Shown piece after piece: positions 33,827-43,110 of a DNA stretch of 64,000 nucleotides; position 1 is the stretch's first letter; each line of letters opens with the position of its first letter. Location of the stretch: assembly GCF_043557345.1 (NCBI RefSeq), contig NZ_JBIFFV010000001.1, positions 702,973-766,972 of the forward strand, in the 5' to 3' direction. The notes below the pieces were generated by a model that saw nothing but the letters and a program-made list of their open reading frames with translations, searched no databases and had not been told where the DNA came from. The stretch comes from Sulfitobacter sp043557345. GTDB taxonomy: Bacteria; Pseudomonadota; Alphaproteobacteria; Rhodobacterales; Rhodobacteraceae. The position numbers and the translations under genes were made by a program.

Positions 33827-36592
33827 ATGGCCGAGAGGATCACATTCACGCTTGATGGGCAGACCGTCGAGGCCGAGGCCGGCATGACCATTTGGGAGGT
33901 CGCGAACGGTCGGGGTTTGAAAATCCCGCATCTGTGCCACAAACCCGCCCCCGGCTACCGCCCCGACGGCAACTGCCGCGCCTGTATGGTTGAGATCGAG
34001 GGCGAGCGCGTGCTGGCGGCGTCGTGCATCCGCGAACCTGCCGAGGGGATGGTCGTCACCACCAACAACGCCCGGGCCCAGAATGCGCGCAAGATGGTGA
34101 TGGAATTGCTGCTGGCCGATCAACCCGCGCAGGAGGTGGCGCATGACAGGTCGAGCCACATGCGCGAGATGGCGGCGCAGAGCGGCGTAGAGGAAAGCCG
34201 TTTCCCGAAGTTGGAGCGCGACCGCGTGCCGTTTTTGGACGACAGCCATGTGGCGATGCGGGTCAATCTCGACGCCTGCATCCAGTGCAACCTCTGCGTC
34301 CGCGCCTGCCGCGAGGTGCAGGTCAATGACGTGATCGGCATGGCGGGGCGCGGCCATGACGCCTATCCGGTCTTCGACATCGACGATCCCATGGGCGCGT
34401 CGTCCTGCGTGGCCTGCGGCGAATGCGTGCAGGCCTGCCCGACGGGGGCACTGATGCCCGCCAGCGTGGTCGACGAGACACAGGTTGGCGATTCTGCCGA
34501 CTTTGACCGCGAGGTCGCCAGCGTCTGCCCCTTCTGCGGTGTCGGCTGCCAGATCTCGCTGAAGGTGAAGGACAACAAGGTCAAATATGTCGAAGGGATC
34601 GACGGCCCGGCCAATGAGGGGCGGCTCTGCGTGAAGGGGCGCTTCGGCTTTGACTATATCCACCACGAGCACCGTCTGACCAAACCGCTGATCCGCCGCG
34701 ACGACGCCCCCGCCAAGGGGCTGAACGTCGATCCGGGCAACTGGGGCGAGGTGTTTCGCGAGGCGACATGGGACGAGGCGCTGGATTTTGCCGCCAAGGG
34801 CCTGAAAGGGCGCGGGCGCGAGGTGGCGGGCTTCGGCAGTGCCAAATGCACCAATGAGGAAGCCTATCTGTTCCAGAAGCTGATCCGGCAGGGGTTCGGG
34901 CACAACAACGTCGACCACTGCACGCGGCTCTGCCATGCCTCTTCGGTGGCAGCGCTGATGGAGAACGTCGGTTCCGGTGCCGTCACCGCGACCTTCAACG
35001 AGATCGAGAATGCCGACGTGGCCATCGTGATCGGCGCCAACCCGGTGGAGAACCACCCCGTCGCCGCGACCTATTTCAAGCAGTTCACCAAGCGCGGCGG
35101 CAAGCTCATCGTCATGGACCCGCGCGGGCAGGGCCTGCGCCGGTTTGCGTCGCATATGCTGCAATTCCGCCCCGGTACCGATGTGGCGATGCTGAACGCG
35201 ATCATGCAGGTGATCGTGGAGGAAGGCCTCTACGACGAACAATACATCAAGGCCTATACCGAGAACTGGGAGGCCGAAAAGGCGCATCTGAAGGACTTCC
35301 CGCCCGAAGCCATGGCCGCCGTCTGCGGCATCGAGGCCGAGGTGCTGCGCGACGTGGCGCGGACCTTTGCCGGGGCCAAGGCGGGGATGATCTTCTGGGG
35401 CATGGGGGTGAGCCAGCATATTCACGGCACCGACAATTCGCGCTGCCTGATCAGCCTCGCGCTGATGACCGGCCATGTCGGCCGCCCCGGCACCGGGCTG
35501 CACCCCCTGCGCGGGCAGAACAACGTGCAGGGCGCCTCGGATGCGGGCCTCATTCCGATGTTCCTGCCTGACTACCAGCCAGTGGAGGAAGATGGCGTGC
35601 GCTCGGCCTTCACCGAGGTCTGGGGCTCGGGCGATTTCAGCGCCGAGAAGGGTCTGACGGTGACCGAGATCATGGATGCGGTGCACGACGGCGAGATCAA
35701 GGCGATGTATGTGCTGGGCGAAAACCCGGCGATGTCGGACCCGGACGTGGAACACGCCCGCGCGGCGCTCGCCAAGCTCGACCACCTCGTGGTGCAGGAC
35801 ATCTTCCTGACCGAGACGGCGAATTACGCCGACGTGATCCTGCCCGCCTCGGCCTTCGCCGAGAAGTCCGGCACGGTGACCAACACCAACCGGCAGGTGC
35901 AGATGGGCCGCCCGGCGGTGACGCCCCCCGGAGAGGCGCGCGAGGATTGGTGGATCGAGGTGGAACTGGCCAAGCGGCTGGGGCTGGGCTGGGACTACGA
36001 GAGCCCGGCAGAGGTCTTTGCCGAGATGAAGCGCAACATGGCCTCGCTCGACAACATCACATGGGACCGGCTGGCGCAGGAGAATGCAGTGACCTACCCG
36101 TCGCTCAGCGAAAACGATCCCGGGCAGGCGATTGTCTTTAGCGAAGGTTTCCCCCGGCCCGAAGGCCGCGCCAAATTCACCCCCGCCGCGATCGTGGCGC
36201 CGGATGACGCGCCGGATGAGGCCTATCCGATGATCCTGACCACCGGGCGGCAGTTGGAGCATTGGCACACCGGCTCGATGACGCGGCGGTCCAAAGTGCT
36301 CGACGGGCTGGAGCCGGAGGCGAATTGCTCGCTCCACCCGTCGACCCTGCGCCGCCTTGGTGTGACCCCGGGGGAGCATGTGCGGCTGTCGACCAAGCGC
36401 GGCAGTATCGAGATCATGGCCCGCGCGGATCGGGCGGTATCACCCGACATGGTTTTCCTGCCCTTCGCCTATGTCGAAGCGGCGGCGAATATCCTGACAA
36501 ATCCGGCGGTTGACCCCTATGGCAAGATCCCGGAGTTTAAGTTCTCTGCCGTCAGGGTGGAGGCGGCGAAAGGAGCCGTCGCCGCCGAGTAA
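33827..36592 (+). CDS. fdhF: Formate dehydrogenase alpha subunit, molybdopterin-dependent (orphan)
   Basis: A 921-residue molybdo-enzyme oxidising formate to CO2. The order is: an N-terminal [2Fe-2S] ferredoxin domain (C37, C50, C53, C67), a His/Cys segment, two [4Fe-4S] clusters (C151/154/157/161 and C194/197/200/204), the Mo-domain [4Fe-4S] cluster (C234, C237, C241, C268), then the catalytic molybdopterin domains. The Mo ligand is C369 in CTRLCHASSV, followed by the conserved histidine, so it is the cysteine and not the selenocysteine form. This layout is that of the FdsA subunit of NAD-dependent enzymes. No beta, gamma or FdhD-like gene adjoins it, so its electron acceptor partner is not in the window. 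Confidence 0.93.
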   Translation: MAERITFTLDGQTVEAEAGMTIWEVANGRGLKIPHLCHKPAPGYRPDGNCRACMVEIEGERVLAASCIREPAEGMVVTTNNARAQNARKMVMELLLADQPAQEVAHDRSSHMREMAAQSGVEESRFPKLERDRVPFLDDSHVAMRVNLDACIQCNLCVRACREVQVNDVIGMAGRGHDAYPVFDIDDPMGASSCVACGECVQACPTGALMPASVVDETQVGDSADFDREVASVCPFCGVGCQISLKVKDNKVKYVEGIDGPANEGRLCVKGRFGFDYIHHEHRLTKPLIRRDDAPAKGLNVDPGNWGEVFREATWDEALDFAAKGLKGRGREVAGFGSAKCTNEEAYLFQKLIRQGFGHNNVDHCTRLCHASSVAALMENVGSGAVTATFNEIENADVAIVIGANPVENHPVAATYFKQFTKRGGKLIVMDPRGQGLRRFASHMLQFRPGTDVAMLNAIMQVIVEEGLYDEQYIKAYTENWEAEKAHLKDFPPEAMAAVCGIEAEVLRDVARTFAGAKAGMIFWGMGVSQHIHGTDNSRCLISLALMTGHVGRPGTGLHPLRGQNNVQGASDAGLIPMFLPDYQPVEEDGVRSAFTEVWGSGDFSAEKGLTVTEIMDAVHDGEIKAMYVLGENPAMSDPDVEHARAALAKLDHLVVQDIFLTETANYADVILPASAFAEKSGTVTNTNRQVQMGRPAVTPPGEAREDWWIEVELAKRLGLGWDYESPAEVFAEMKRNMASLDNITWDRLAQENAVTYPSLSENDPGQAIVFSEGFPRPEGRAKFTPAAIVAPDDAPDEAYPMILTTGRQLEHWHTGSMTRRSKVLDGLEPEANCSLHPSTLRRLGVTPGEHVRLSTKRGSIEIMARADRAVSPDMVFLPFAYVEAAANILTNPAVDPYGKIPEFKFSAVRVEAAKGAVAAE

Positions 36593-36607
36593 GGAAAGTT
36601 TGGAAGA

Positions 36608-37801
36608 ATGAAGATTGATGCCGCCCGTTTCTTGAAAGACCTGCACGATCTGCGCGCCATCGGCGCGGCGGGTGTGGGCAAGGGTGTGGTGCGCCCCGCC
36701 TATTCCGCTGCCGATGTGGAGGCACGCGAATGGCTTGCCGGGCGGATGCGCAATGCGGGGCTGAAGGTCGAGGTCGATGCCATGGGCAACCTCTTTGGTC
36801 TGGCCGCGGGGCCGTCGATTTTGTTGGGGTCGCATTCCGACAGCCAGCCCGAAGGCGGCTGGCTTGATGGGGCCTTGGGCGTGATCGCCGCGCTTGAAGT
36901 CGCCCGCGCAGCGGGTGAGGCCGGAGGGCCTGCGGTCTCGGTCGTGTCCTTTCAGGACGAAGAGGGGCGCTTTGGCGTGACCACCGGTTCGACCGTCTGG
37001 TCCGGCGCGTTGGATCAGGTGGATGCTGACGGCCTCACCGATCATGCCGGGGTCAGCTTGGCCGAGGCGCGCCGCGCGATGACGGATATGGTCACCGGCC
37101 CCGTCGATCCCGCGCAGTTCACCGGCTATATCGAGTTGCACATCGAACAAGGGCCGACGCTGGATGACAGTGGTGAGCAGATCGGCGTGGTCAGCGACAT
37201 CGTCGGCATCCGCGATATGAAGGTGACCTTCAAGGGCCAGCAGAACCACGCGGGCACCACCCCGATGGCGGTGCGGCGCGATGCCTTTCAGGCGGTGTCG
37301 GAGTTTAACAGCCTACTCAATGACCGGCTGCGCAATGTGGTGACGCCGAGCACCGTCTGGACCATCGGCCATGTCAGCCTGCACCCCAATGCTTCGTCCA
37401 TCGTGCCGGGCAAAGCGGTGTTTTCCATGCAATGGCGCGACGGCGATAGCGACCGTCTGGGGCGGATGGAGAAGATCATACGCGAAACCGCGCAAGAGAT
37501 GGCCGAAACACGCGGGATGGAGTTGTCCTTCGGCCCGATGCTGGGGCTGGAGCCGGTTGCCATGGACGCGCGGCTGCGCGATGCGCTGGCGAAGGCGGCT
37601 GAAGCTGTGGCCCCGGGCAAATGGCGCAAGATGCCCTCGGGTGCCCTGCATGACGCGACCAATGTGGCGCGGCTGATGCCGGTGGCGATGCTGTTCGCGC
37701 CGTCGATCGGCGGGATCAGCCATGCCTTCGAGGAGGACACGGATGAAGCCGATTTGGTCGCGGCAGTCGAGGTGCTGGGGCGGGCTGTCGCGGCGCTCTA
37801 A
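36608..37801 (+). CDS. M20 family Zn-dependent amidohydrolase (allantoate/N-carbamoyl amino acid type)
   Basis: A 397-residue dimetal hydrolase. The metal-binding positions are visible in LLGSHSDSQPEGGWLDGALGV (His, Asp) near residue 78, SFQDEEGRFG (Glu-Glu) near residue 117, the YIELHIEQGP block (His) near residue 178, and the C-terminal SGALHDATN/GGISHAFEEDTDEAD region. The family hydrolyses allantoate, ureidoglycolate or N-carbamoyl-L-amino acids; HSDSQ rather than HLDS is typical of the hydantoinase-type subgroup. It starts 15 bases after the formate dehydrogenase stop and could be cotranscribed. Confidence 0.9.
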   Translation: MKIDAARFLKDLHDLRAIGAAGVGKGVVRPAYSAADVEAREWLAGRMRNAGLKVEVDAMGNLFGLAAGPSILLGSHSDSQPEGGWLDGALGVIAALEVARAAGEAGGPAVSVVSFQDEEGRFGVTTGSTVWSGALDQVDADGLTDHAGVSLAEARRAMTDMVTGPVDPAQFTGYIELHIEQGPTLDDSGEQIGVVSDIVGIRDMKVTFKGQQNHAGTTPMAVRRDAFQAVSEFNSLLNDRLRNVVTPSTVWTIGHVSLHPNASSIVPGKAVFSMQWRDGDSDRLGRMEKIIRETAQEMAETRGMELSFGPMLGLEPVAMDARLRDALAKAAEAVAPGKWRKMPSGALHDATNVARLMPVAMLFAPSIGGISHAFEEDTDEADLVAAVEVLGRAVAAL

Positions 37802-37807
37802 ACGCGC

Positions 37808-38524
37808 TCAGTCCCAGTCCACGTCGCCGAGGAAGATATAGCCCGCGCCGTAGATCGTCTTGATCAACTGCGGGTTCTTCGGGTCTTCGCCAAGCTTCGT
37901 GCGCAGCCGCGAGATGCGCACGTCCATCGCTCGGTCGAAACTTTCCGAGGCGACACCGCCGAGGCTTTCCTGCATCTGCGCGCGGCTAATGAGCCGCTTC
38001 GGCGCGTCGAGGAAGAGCCGCAGCACCTCGCCCTCGGCATGGGAGAAGGTGACCTCGGCGCCCGTGGCGTCCTGCAGCACATAACGGTCGAAATGCGCGG
38101 TCCAGCCGTTGAACCGCGCCGTGGTGCCGGCCTGCGGTGTGGGCTTGGCGCTGCGCAGACGCGCGCGGATGCGGGCCACGACCTCGGCCGGGTCGAAGGG
38201 TTTGATGATGTAGTCGTCGGCGCCAAGCTCCAGCCCAGTGACCCGGTCCTGCACCTGCGCGCGGCCTGAGATGATGATCACGATGGCGCCTTGTTCCAGC
38301 GCCAGACGGTGCACCAGCGTCAGCCCGTCGGTGTCGGGCAGCGACAGATCGACAAGGCAGACATCGGGCGTATGGCTGGCCAATGCGGCCTCGAAGGCCC
38401 GCGCGCGGCCAAAGCTGAGCGTGTCAAACCCCGCTTCCTCCAACGTATCCGACAGCATCTGCCGGATCTCGGGTTCGTCATCCAGAATGGTGACCAGCGG
38501 GCGCAAGGCGGTATCACGGCTCAT
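37808..38524 (-). CDS. OmpR/PhoB-type response regulator
   Basis: A 238-residue two-domain regulator. The receiver domain has the acidic pair DDE (residues 15-17) and the phosphorylated aspartate D59 in CLVDLSLPDTDGL; the lysine is in the final FDPAEV/KPFD segment. The C-terminal winged-helix DNA-binding domain ends with RISRLRTKLGEDPKNP and IKTIYGAGYIF. Its start codon overlaps the stop of the upstream histidine kinase (ATGA), so the two are a cognate pair. Signal and targets are unknown. Confidence 0.95.
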   Translation of the reverse strand: MSRDTALRPLVTILDDEPEIRQMLSDTLEEAGFDTLSFGRARAFEAALASHTPDVCLVDLSLPDTDGLTLVHRLALEQGAIVIIISGRAQVQDRVTGLELGADDYIIKPFDPAEVVARIRARLRSAKPTPQAGTTARFNGWTAHFDRYVLQDATGAEVTFSHAEGEVLRLFLDAPKRLISRAQMQESLGGVASESFDRAMDVRISRLRTKLGEDPKNPQLIKTIYGAGYIFLGDVDWD

Positions 38525-40431
38525 GGGGCGGTGGCTTTCAATGGGGCGATCAGTGCTTGCAGATCGTCTTTTTCAAAGGGTTTGCGCAGCACCGGCGCGA
38601 GGGTTTGCGCCTCGACGAAAAGCGGGTGATCGGGGGGCAGGGAGGTTATCAGCAAAAGCGGCAGGCTGCTGCCGACGCGGCGGGCAAGGTCGATCCCGGT
38701 GCCTTCGCCCGAAAGCTGGATGTCCGACAGCACCAGCGCGATGTCGGGCAGATCGGCGATGAGGGCGGTGGCCTCATCCGCGCTGGTTGCCTCGATCACC
38801 GAGTGGCCCTGATCCATCAGCATGTCGCGCACCACGGCGCGGATGTCGGTGGTGTCCTCGACCAGCAGCACCAGCCCGGTGGTGGCGGGCACGGCGGCGC
38901 GGTAGGGCAGGCGCAGGCTGATCTGCGCGCCGCCCTCAGGCGAATTGCTCAGCCGCAGATCGCCGCCTGAGGATTTGGTCATATCATAGACCATCGACAG
39001 GCCCAGCCCTGACCCCTCGCTGCCCTTAGTGGTAAAGAACGGCTCGACCCCACGCTCCAGCGCGGAGGGCGCAAAGCCCGGTCCGGTGTCGTGGATCACC
39101 CATTCGATCCATGTGTCATGCACCAGCCGTTGCGTCAGCGTGATCGTGCCCCGCGCGCCGCAGGCGTCGCGGGCGTTGAGGATGAGGTTCAACAGCGCAT
39201 CCTGCACCCGGCCTTTGTCGAGCAGCACCGCCCCTTCGGGCACGTCATTGCGCACCACCAGCGCGCATTTCGGCGGCAGAGTGGGGGCGGCGAGGGTCGA
39301 AAGCTCACTCATAAGGGCGGCGGGGTCGGTGGCCACGGGGCGCAGGGCGCGGGGTTCGGTCACATCGGCGATGGAGCTGAGCAGCGTGCCGCCGCGCCGC
39401 GCGGCGGCCAAGGTGCCTTCGATCAATTCGCCCGCTTGCGGCGGCATGTCGGGCAGCCGGGCGAGTTTCGATTGCATCCCGAGGATGATCGTCAAAAGGT
39501 TCGAGAAGTCATGCGCCAGCCCGGAGATCATCCGCGAGGCCAACTCGCGCTTCAGGGTCTGTTGCAGGGCCACGCGGGTCTGTGTCTCTTCGGTGATATC
39601 CATCGACAGGATATAGACCCCGCCGCGCCCGTCGGGGGTAAAGGCACCGCGGATGCGGCGGGCGGATTCGTCATGGGTGAATTCGATCACCGCCGGGCTG
39701 CCCGCATAGGCTTGGGTCAGCGCGGGCTTGATCCGCGCATAGGCCGCCGCCCCAAGCGCGTCACTGATATGCAGCCCGTAGATGTTGCTGGGCCGCCCCG
39801 GCATCACGCTGCTGAGGCGGCGGTTGGAGTAGATGTAATGCCCGCTCGCGTCGACATGGGCGATATGGGCGGGCATCATCTCGGTCGTCAGCCGGGTGCG
39901 GGCCTCGCTTTCGGTGACCTGTCGTTTGGCCTCTTCCAGCGCTGTGATCGTCGCCTCCAACTGGCGGTTCGTGGCGGCCAGTTGTTCGGCATGGGACAAC
40001 AGTTGATCGCTCAGCGCGTCTGAGCGTGCCCGCAACAGCGCCTCTTGCCGCTTGGTGTTGGTGATGTCGGTATAGACGGTGACCCAGCCGCCTTGGGGCA
40101 GGGGCGAGCCTTCGACGCTGATGGTGCGCCCGTTCGAGCGGGTCCGCTCCATGTAATGCGGCACGAAGGCGCGGGCCTGTTCCACCCGCTCGGCCACGAA
40201 GGCGTCGACATCCCCCACCTCGCCATATTCGCCGGTGCCAGCCAGATGGCGGATCGTATCCTCGAAGGGCGCGCCGGGGGTCACCAGCCGGTCCGGCAGG
40301 TCGAACATGGATTGAAACGGGGCGTTGCAGACCGCGAGCCGAAGGTCGCTGTCATAGATGGTTAGCGCCTGAGCGATCAGGTTCAGACCGGCATTGGTCA
40401 GCGCTTTGGTTTGGTCGTCGGTGATCTGCAT
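38521..40431 (-). CDS. Hybrid PAS histidine kinase with C-terminal receiver domain
   Basis: A 636-residue cytosolic kinase with no membrane segment. A first PAS-like domain (about residues 15-125) is followed by a coiled coil (135-178), a second PAS (about 180-275), then the dimerisation domain with the phospho-acceptor H307 in GLAHDFSN. The ATPase domain has NLILNARDA, DTGPGF and GSGLGLS. The receiver domain from about residue 520 has D570 in LVLSDIQLSG. Of two close ATGs, the one at 40431 has AAGG six bases upstream, while the one at 40437 touches it. It overlaps the response regulator gene by four bases. Confidence 0.93.
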   Translation of the reverse strand: MQITDDQTKALTNAGLNLIAQALTIYDSDLRLAVCNAPFQSMFDLPDRLVTPGAPFEDTIRHLAGTGEYGEVGDVDAFVAERVEQARAFVPHYMERTRSNGRTISVEGSPLPQGGWVTVYTDITNTKRQEALLRARSDALSDQLLSHAEQLAATNRQLEATITALEEAKRQVTESEARTRLTTEMMPAHIAHVDASGHYIYSNRRLSSVMPGRPSNIYGLHISDALGAAAYARIKPALTQAYAGSPAVIEFTHDESARRIRGAFTPDGRGGVYILSMDITEETQTRVALQQTLKRELASRMISGLAHDFSNLLTIILGMQSKLARLPDMPPQAGELIEGTLAAARRGGTLLSSIADVTEPRALRPVATDPAALMSELSTLAAPTLPPKCALVVRNDVPEGAVLLDKGRVQDALLNLILNARDACGARGTITLTQRLVHDTWIEWVIHDTGPGFAPSALERGVEPFFTTKGSEGSGLGLSMVYDMTKSSGGDLRLSNSPEGGAQISLRLPYRAAVPATTGLVLLVEDTTDIRAVVRDMLMDQGHSVIEATSADEATALIADLPDIALVLSDIQLSGEGTGIDLARRVGSSLPLLLITSLPPDHPLFVEAQTLAPVLRKPFEKDDLQALIAPLKATAP

Positions 40432-40557
40432 CGGCATCCTTTCGCATAGGGCTAGCACCGCGCGGGCGAAAGGCAAAGAGCCGCGCGCAAATCGCGCTTG
40501 ACCTTCTTGCGCTGGAGGCCCCGAGAAGCGCGCCGAATGGAAACCGGAAGGCAGAGC

Positions 40558-40980
40558 ATGAACAAGAAAATCGGAGCAGGCGCGGCGGCGGCGCTGGTCT
40601 TGGCAGGCGGGTATCTTTGGTGGCAGACCGAAGAAGCCCCGGCCCCCGCCGTGCGTGGCGCGGCCATGGTGAAGGTCACCGTCCCGGAAAGCCTGAGCGG
40701 CCCCGCGCAGATCGGCGCGCGGGCGTTCGAGGCGAAATGCGCCGCCTGCCACGGGGTCAACGCCGCCGGGCGCGAGGGGGGTGGTCCGCCGCTGATCCAT
40801 AAGATCTATGAGCCCAGTCATCACGGCGACGCATCCTTCATGGTCGCCGCCACCAATGGCGTGCGCCAGCATCACTGGTCTTTCGGCAACATGCCCCCGG
40901 TCGAAGGGATTACCCCGGCAGAGGTGAAATCCATCGTGACCTATGTGCGCGAAGTGCAGCGCGCCAATGGGATCGACTAG
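40558..40980 (+). CDS. Small membrane-anchored cytochrome c
   Basis: A 140-residue protein with an N-terminal hydrophobic helix (residues 5-20) that anchors it or serves as signal peptide. A single haem-binding motif CAACH (C61, C64, H65) follows. The sixth ligand is probably the methionine in GNMPPV near residue 112. The tail AEVKSIVTYVREVQ is the usual final helix of class I c-type cytochromes. The ATG at 40558 was chosen as it follows GGAAGG and starts the helix. It is divergent from the histidine kinase. Its redox partner is not evident. Confidence 0.9.
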   Translation: MNKKIGAGAAAALVLAGGYLWWQTEEAPAPAVRGAAMVKVTVPESLSGPAQIGARAFEAKCAACHGVNAAGREGGGPPLIHKIYEPSHHGDASFMVAATNGVRQHHWSFGNMPPVEGITPAEVKSIVTYVREVQRANGID

Positions 40981-41139
40981 CGGAAAATGGGGCGCGGCGG
41001 CGCTGTAACAATTCGTTAGAATTCGGAAAAGATCAGGAAAAAGTTGACCTCCACAAAAAAGAGAACGTCACTTGTGAGATCATAGAATCGCACAAGCGAT
41101 CGAACCCGCCGGGGAGGGCGGGCATGGGAGGAAGACAAT

Positions 41140-43110
41140 TTGGCCAAGCCGCTGACGCGTGCCGACGGACCTCAGTCCGTGCCGGCGCTGTTGCACCGCA
41201 ACGCAAGTGAATTCGCAAACGCCCCCGCTTACCGGGAGAAGGAATACGGGATCTGGCAAAGCTGGACTTGGTCGCAGACTCGCGACGAGGTCGAGGCGCT
41301 GGCCCTCGGGTTTCTCGAACTGGGGCTGAACGAGGGCGATTTCGTCGCCATCATCGGGCGCAACCGTCCCTATCTCTACTGGGCGATGATGGCCGCGCAG
41401 ATGGCCGGGGCCGTGCCGGTGCCGCTCTATCAGGACGCCAATGCCGAAGAGATGGCCTATGTCATGGGCCATTGCGGCGCGCGTCTTGCCGTGGTGGGCG
41501 ATCAGGAGCAGGTCGACAAGATCATCGAGGTGCAGGACCAGCTTCCCGACTTCGAGCGGATGATCTACCTCGACCCGCGCGGATTGCGCAAATACGACCA
41601 TTCCAAGCTCGACCAATATACCGCCGTGCAGGAGATGGGCCGCGCCAACCGCGACAAGCACATCGCCGAGTTGGAAGCCCGTCAGGCCAAGCTGGATTAC
41701 GATTCCACTGGCGTGATGCTCTATACTTCGGGCACCACCGGCAAGCCCAAGGGCGTGGTGCTTTCAAACCGCAACGTGATCGAAACGGCGAAGTCCTCCT
41801 CGGAGTTCGACAATCTCAAGCGGACCGACGAAATCCTCGCCTATCTGCCGATGGCATGGGTGGGGGACTTCATCTTCTCCGTGGGTCAAGCGCTCTGGAC
41901 CGGGTTCTGCACCAACTGCCCCGAAAGCGCCGACACGATGCATGTCGACCTGCGCGAGATCGGGCCGACCTATTACTTCGCCCCGCCGCGCGTGTTCGAG
42001 ACGCAGCTGACCTCCGTCATGATCCGCATGGAAGACGCGAGCCGGTTCAAGAAGTGGCTCTTCGACACTTTCATGGCCCATGCCCGCAAGGTCGGCCCCG
42101 CCATTCTGGATGGCAAGAAGGTCTCCTTCATGGACCGCGCGAAATATGCGCTCGGCGAGTTGATGATCTATGGCCCGTTGAAGAACACGCTCGGCTTTAG
42201 CCGCGTGCGGGTGGGCTATACCGCCGGTGAAGCGATCGGGCCGGAAATCTTCGACTTCTACCGCAGCTTGGGCATCAACCTCAAACAGCTCTACGGCCAG
42301 ACCGAGGCGACGGTGTTCATCACCGCCCAGCCCGATGGCGAGGTGCGCAGCGATACCGTGGGCGTGACCTGCCCCGGGGTGGAGTTGAAGATTGCTGACA
42401 ACGGCGAGGTCTTCTACCGCTCGCCCGGCGTCTTTGTGGAATACTACAAGAACCCCGAAAGCACCACCGACACCAAGGATGCCGAGGGCTGGGTCGCCAC
42501 CGGCGACGCGGGTTTCATCGAGGAAAGCTCAGGCCATCTGCGCATCATCGACCGCGCCAAGGATGTGGGCCAGATGGCCGACGGCAGCCTGTTCGCGCCG
42601 AAATACGTGGAGAACAAGCTCAAGTTCTTCCCCAACATTCTCGAGGCCGTGGTCTTCGGCAACGGCCGCACCGAATGCACCGCCTTTATCAATATCGACC
42701 TGACGGCGGTGGGCAACTGGGCCGAGCGCAACAACATCGGCTACGCCTCCTATCAGGAACTGGCGCGGCATCCGCAGGTGATGGACACGATTCAGAGCCA
42801 TGTGGAGGAGGTGAACCGCTCGGTCGCCGAGGACGAGATGCTTTCGGGCTGCCAGGTGCACCGCTTCGTCGTGCTGCACAAGGAACTCGATGCCGACGAC
42901 GGTGAGTTGACGCGCACCCGCAAGGTCCGCCGCAAGATCATCGAAGAGAAATACGCCGACATCATCGCCGCACTCTACGATGGTTCAGACAAGGTCAGCA
43001 CCGAGACCGAAGTGACCTACGAGGACGGCCGCAAGGGCTCGATCAAGGCGACGCTCGAAATTCGCGATGCCGCGGTGCAGCCGGTCAGCCGCCGGATGGC
43101 AGCGGAATGA
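41140..43110 (+). CDS. AMP-dependent acyl-CoA synthetase (long-chain type)
   Basis: A 656-residue adenylate-forming ligase. The P-loop-like motif YTSGTTGKPKG lies near residue 190, the substrate region YLPMAWVGDF near residue 240, LYGQTEATVF near residue 385, and the C-terminal TGDAGF/RIIDRAKDVGQMADG hinge near residue 450. It resembles long-chain fatty acid CoA ligases. Translation starts at TTG (41140) with GGAGGAAG in front. It is the first gene of a block with a five-gene ABC importer and ends in a four-base overlap with the ATPase gene, so the imported acid is probably its substrate. Confidence 0.9.
   Translation: MAKPLTRADGPQSVPALLHRNASEFANAPAYREKEYGIWQSWTWSQTRDEVEALALGFLELGLNEGDFVAIIGRNRPYLYWAMMAAQMAGAVPVPLYQDANAEEMAYVMGHCGARLAVVGDQEQVDKIIEVQDQLPDFERMIYLDPRGLRKYDHSKLDQYTAVQEMGRANRDKHIAELEARQAKLDYDSTGVMLYTSGTTGKPKGVVLSNRNVIETAKSSSEFDNLKRTDEILAYLPMAWVGDFIFSVGQALWTGFCTNCPESADTMHVDLREIGPTYYFAPPRVFETQLTSVMIRMEDASRFKKWLFDTFMAHARKVGPAILDGKKVSFMDRAKYALGELMIYGPLKNTLGFSRVRVGYTAGEAIGPEIFDFYRSLGINLKQLYGQTEATVFITAQPDGEVRSDTVGVTCPGVELKIADNGEVFYRSPGVFVEYYKNPESTTDTKDAEGWVATGDAGFIEESSGHLRIIDRAKDVGQMADGSLFAPKYVENKLKFFPNILEAVVFGNGRTECTAFINIDLTAVGNWAERNNIGYASYQELARHPQVMDTIQSHVEEVNRSVAEDEMLSGCQVHRFVVLHKELDADDGELTRTRKVRRKIIEEKYADIIAALYDGSDKVSTETEVTYEDGRKGSIKATLEIRDAAVQPVSRRMAAE

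Noticed and set aside
33791..36379. An 862-codon minus-strand frame opposite the formate dehydrogenase
   Set aside because: The plus-strand frame has all iron-sulfur cysteines. The opposite frame has no domain and no start signal.
40432..40875. N-terminal extension of the histidine kinase reading frame
   Set aside because: It would overlap the cytochrome c gene on the other strand, is not PAS-like, and the ATG at 40431 has its own ribosome-binding site.
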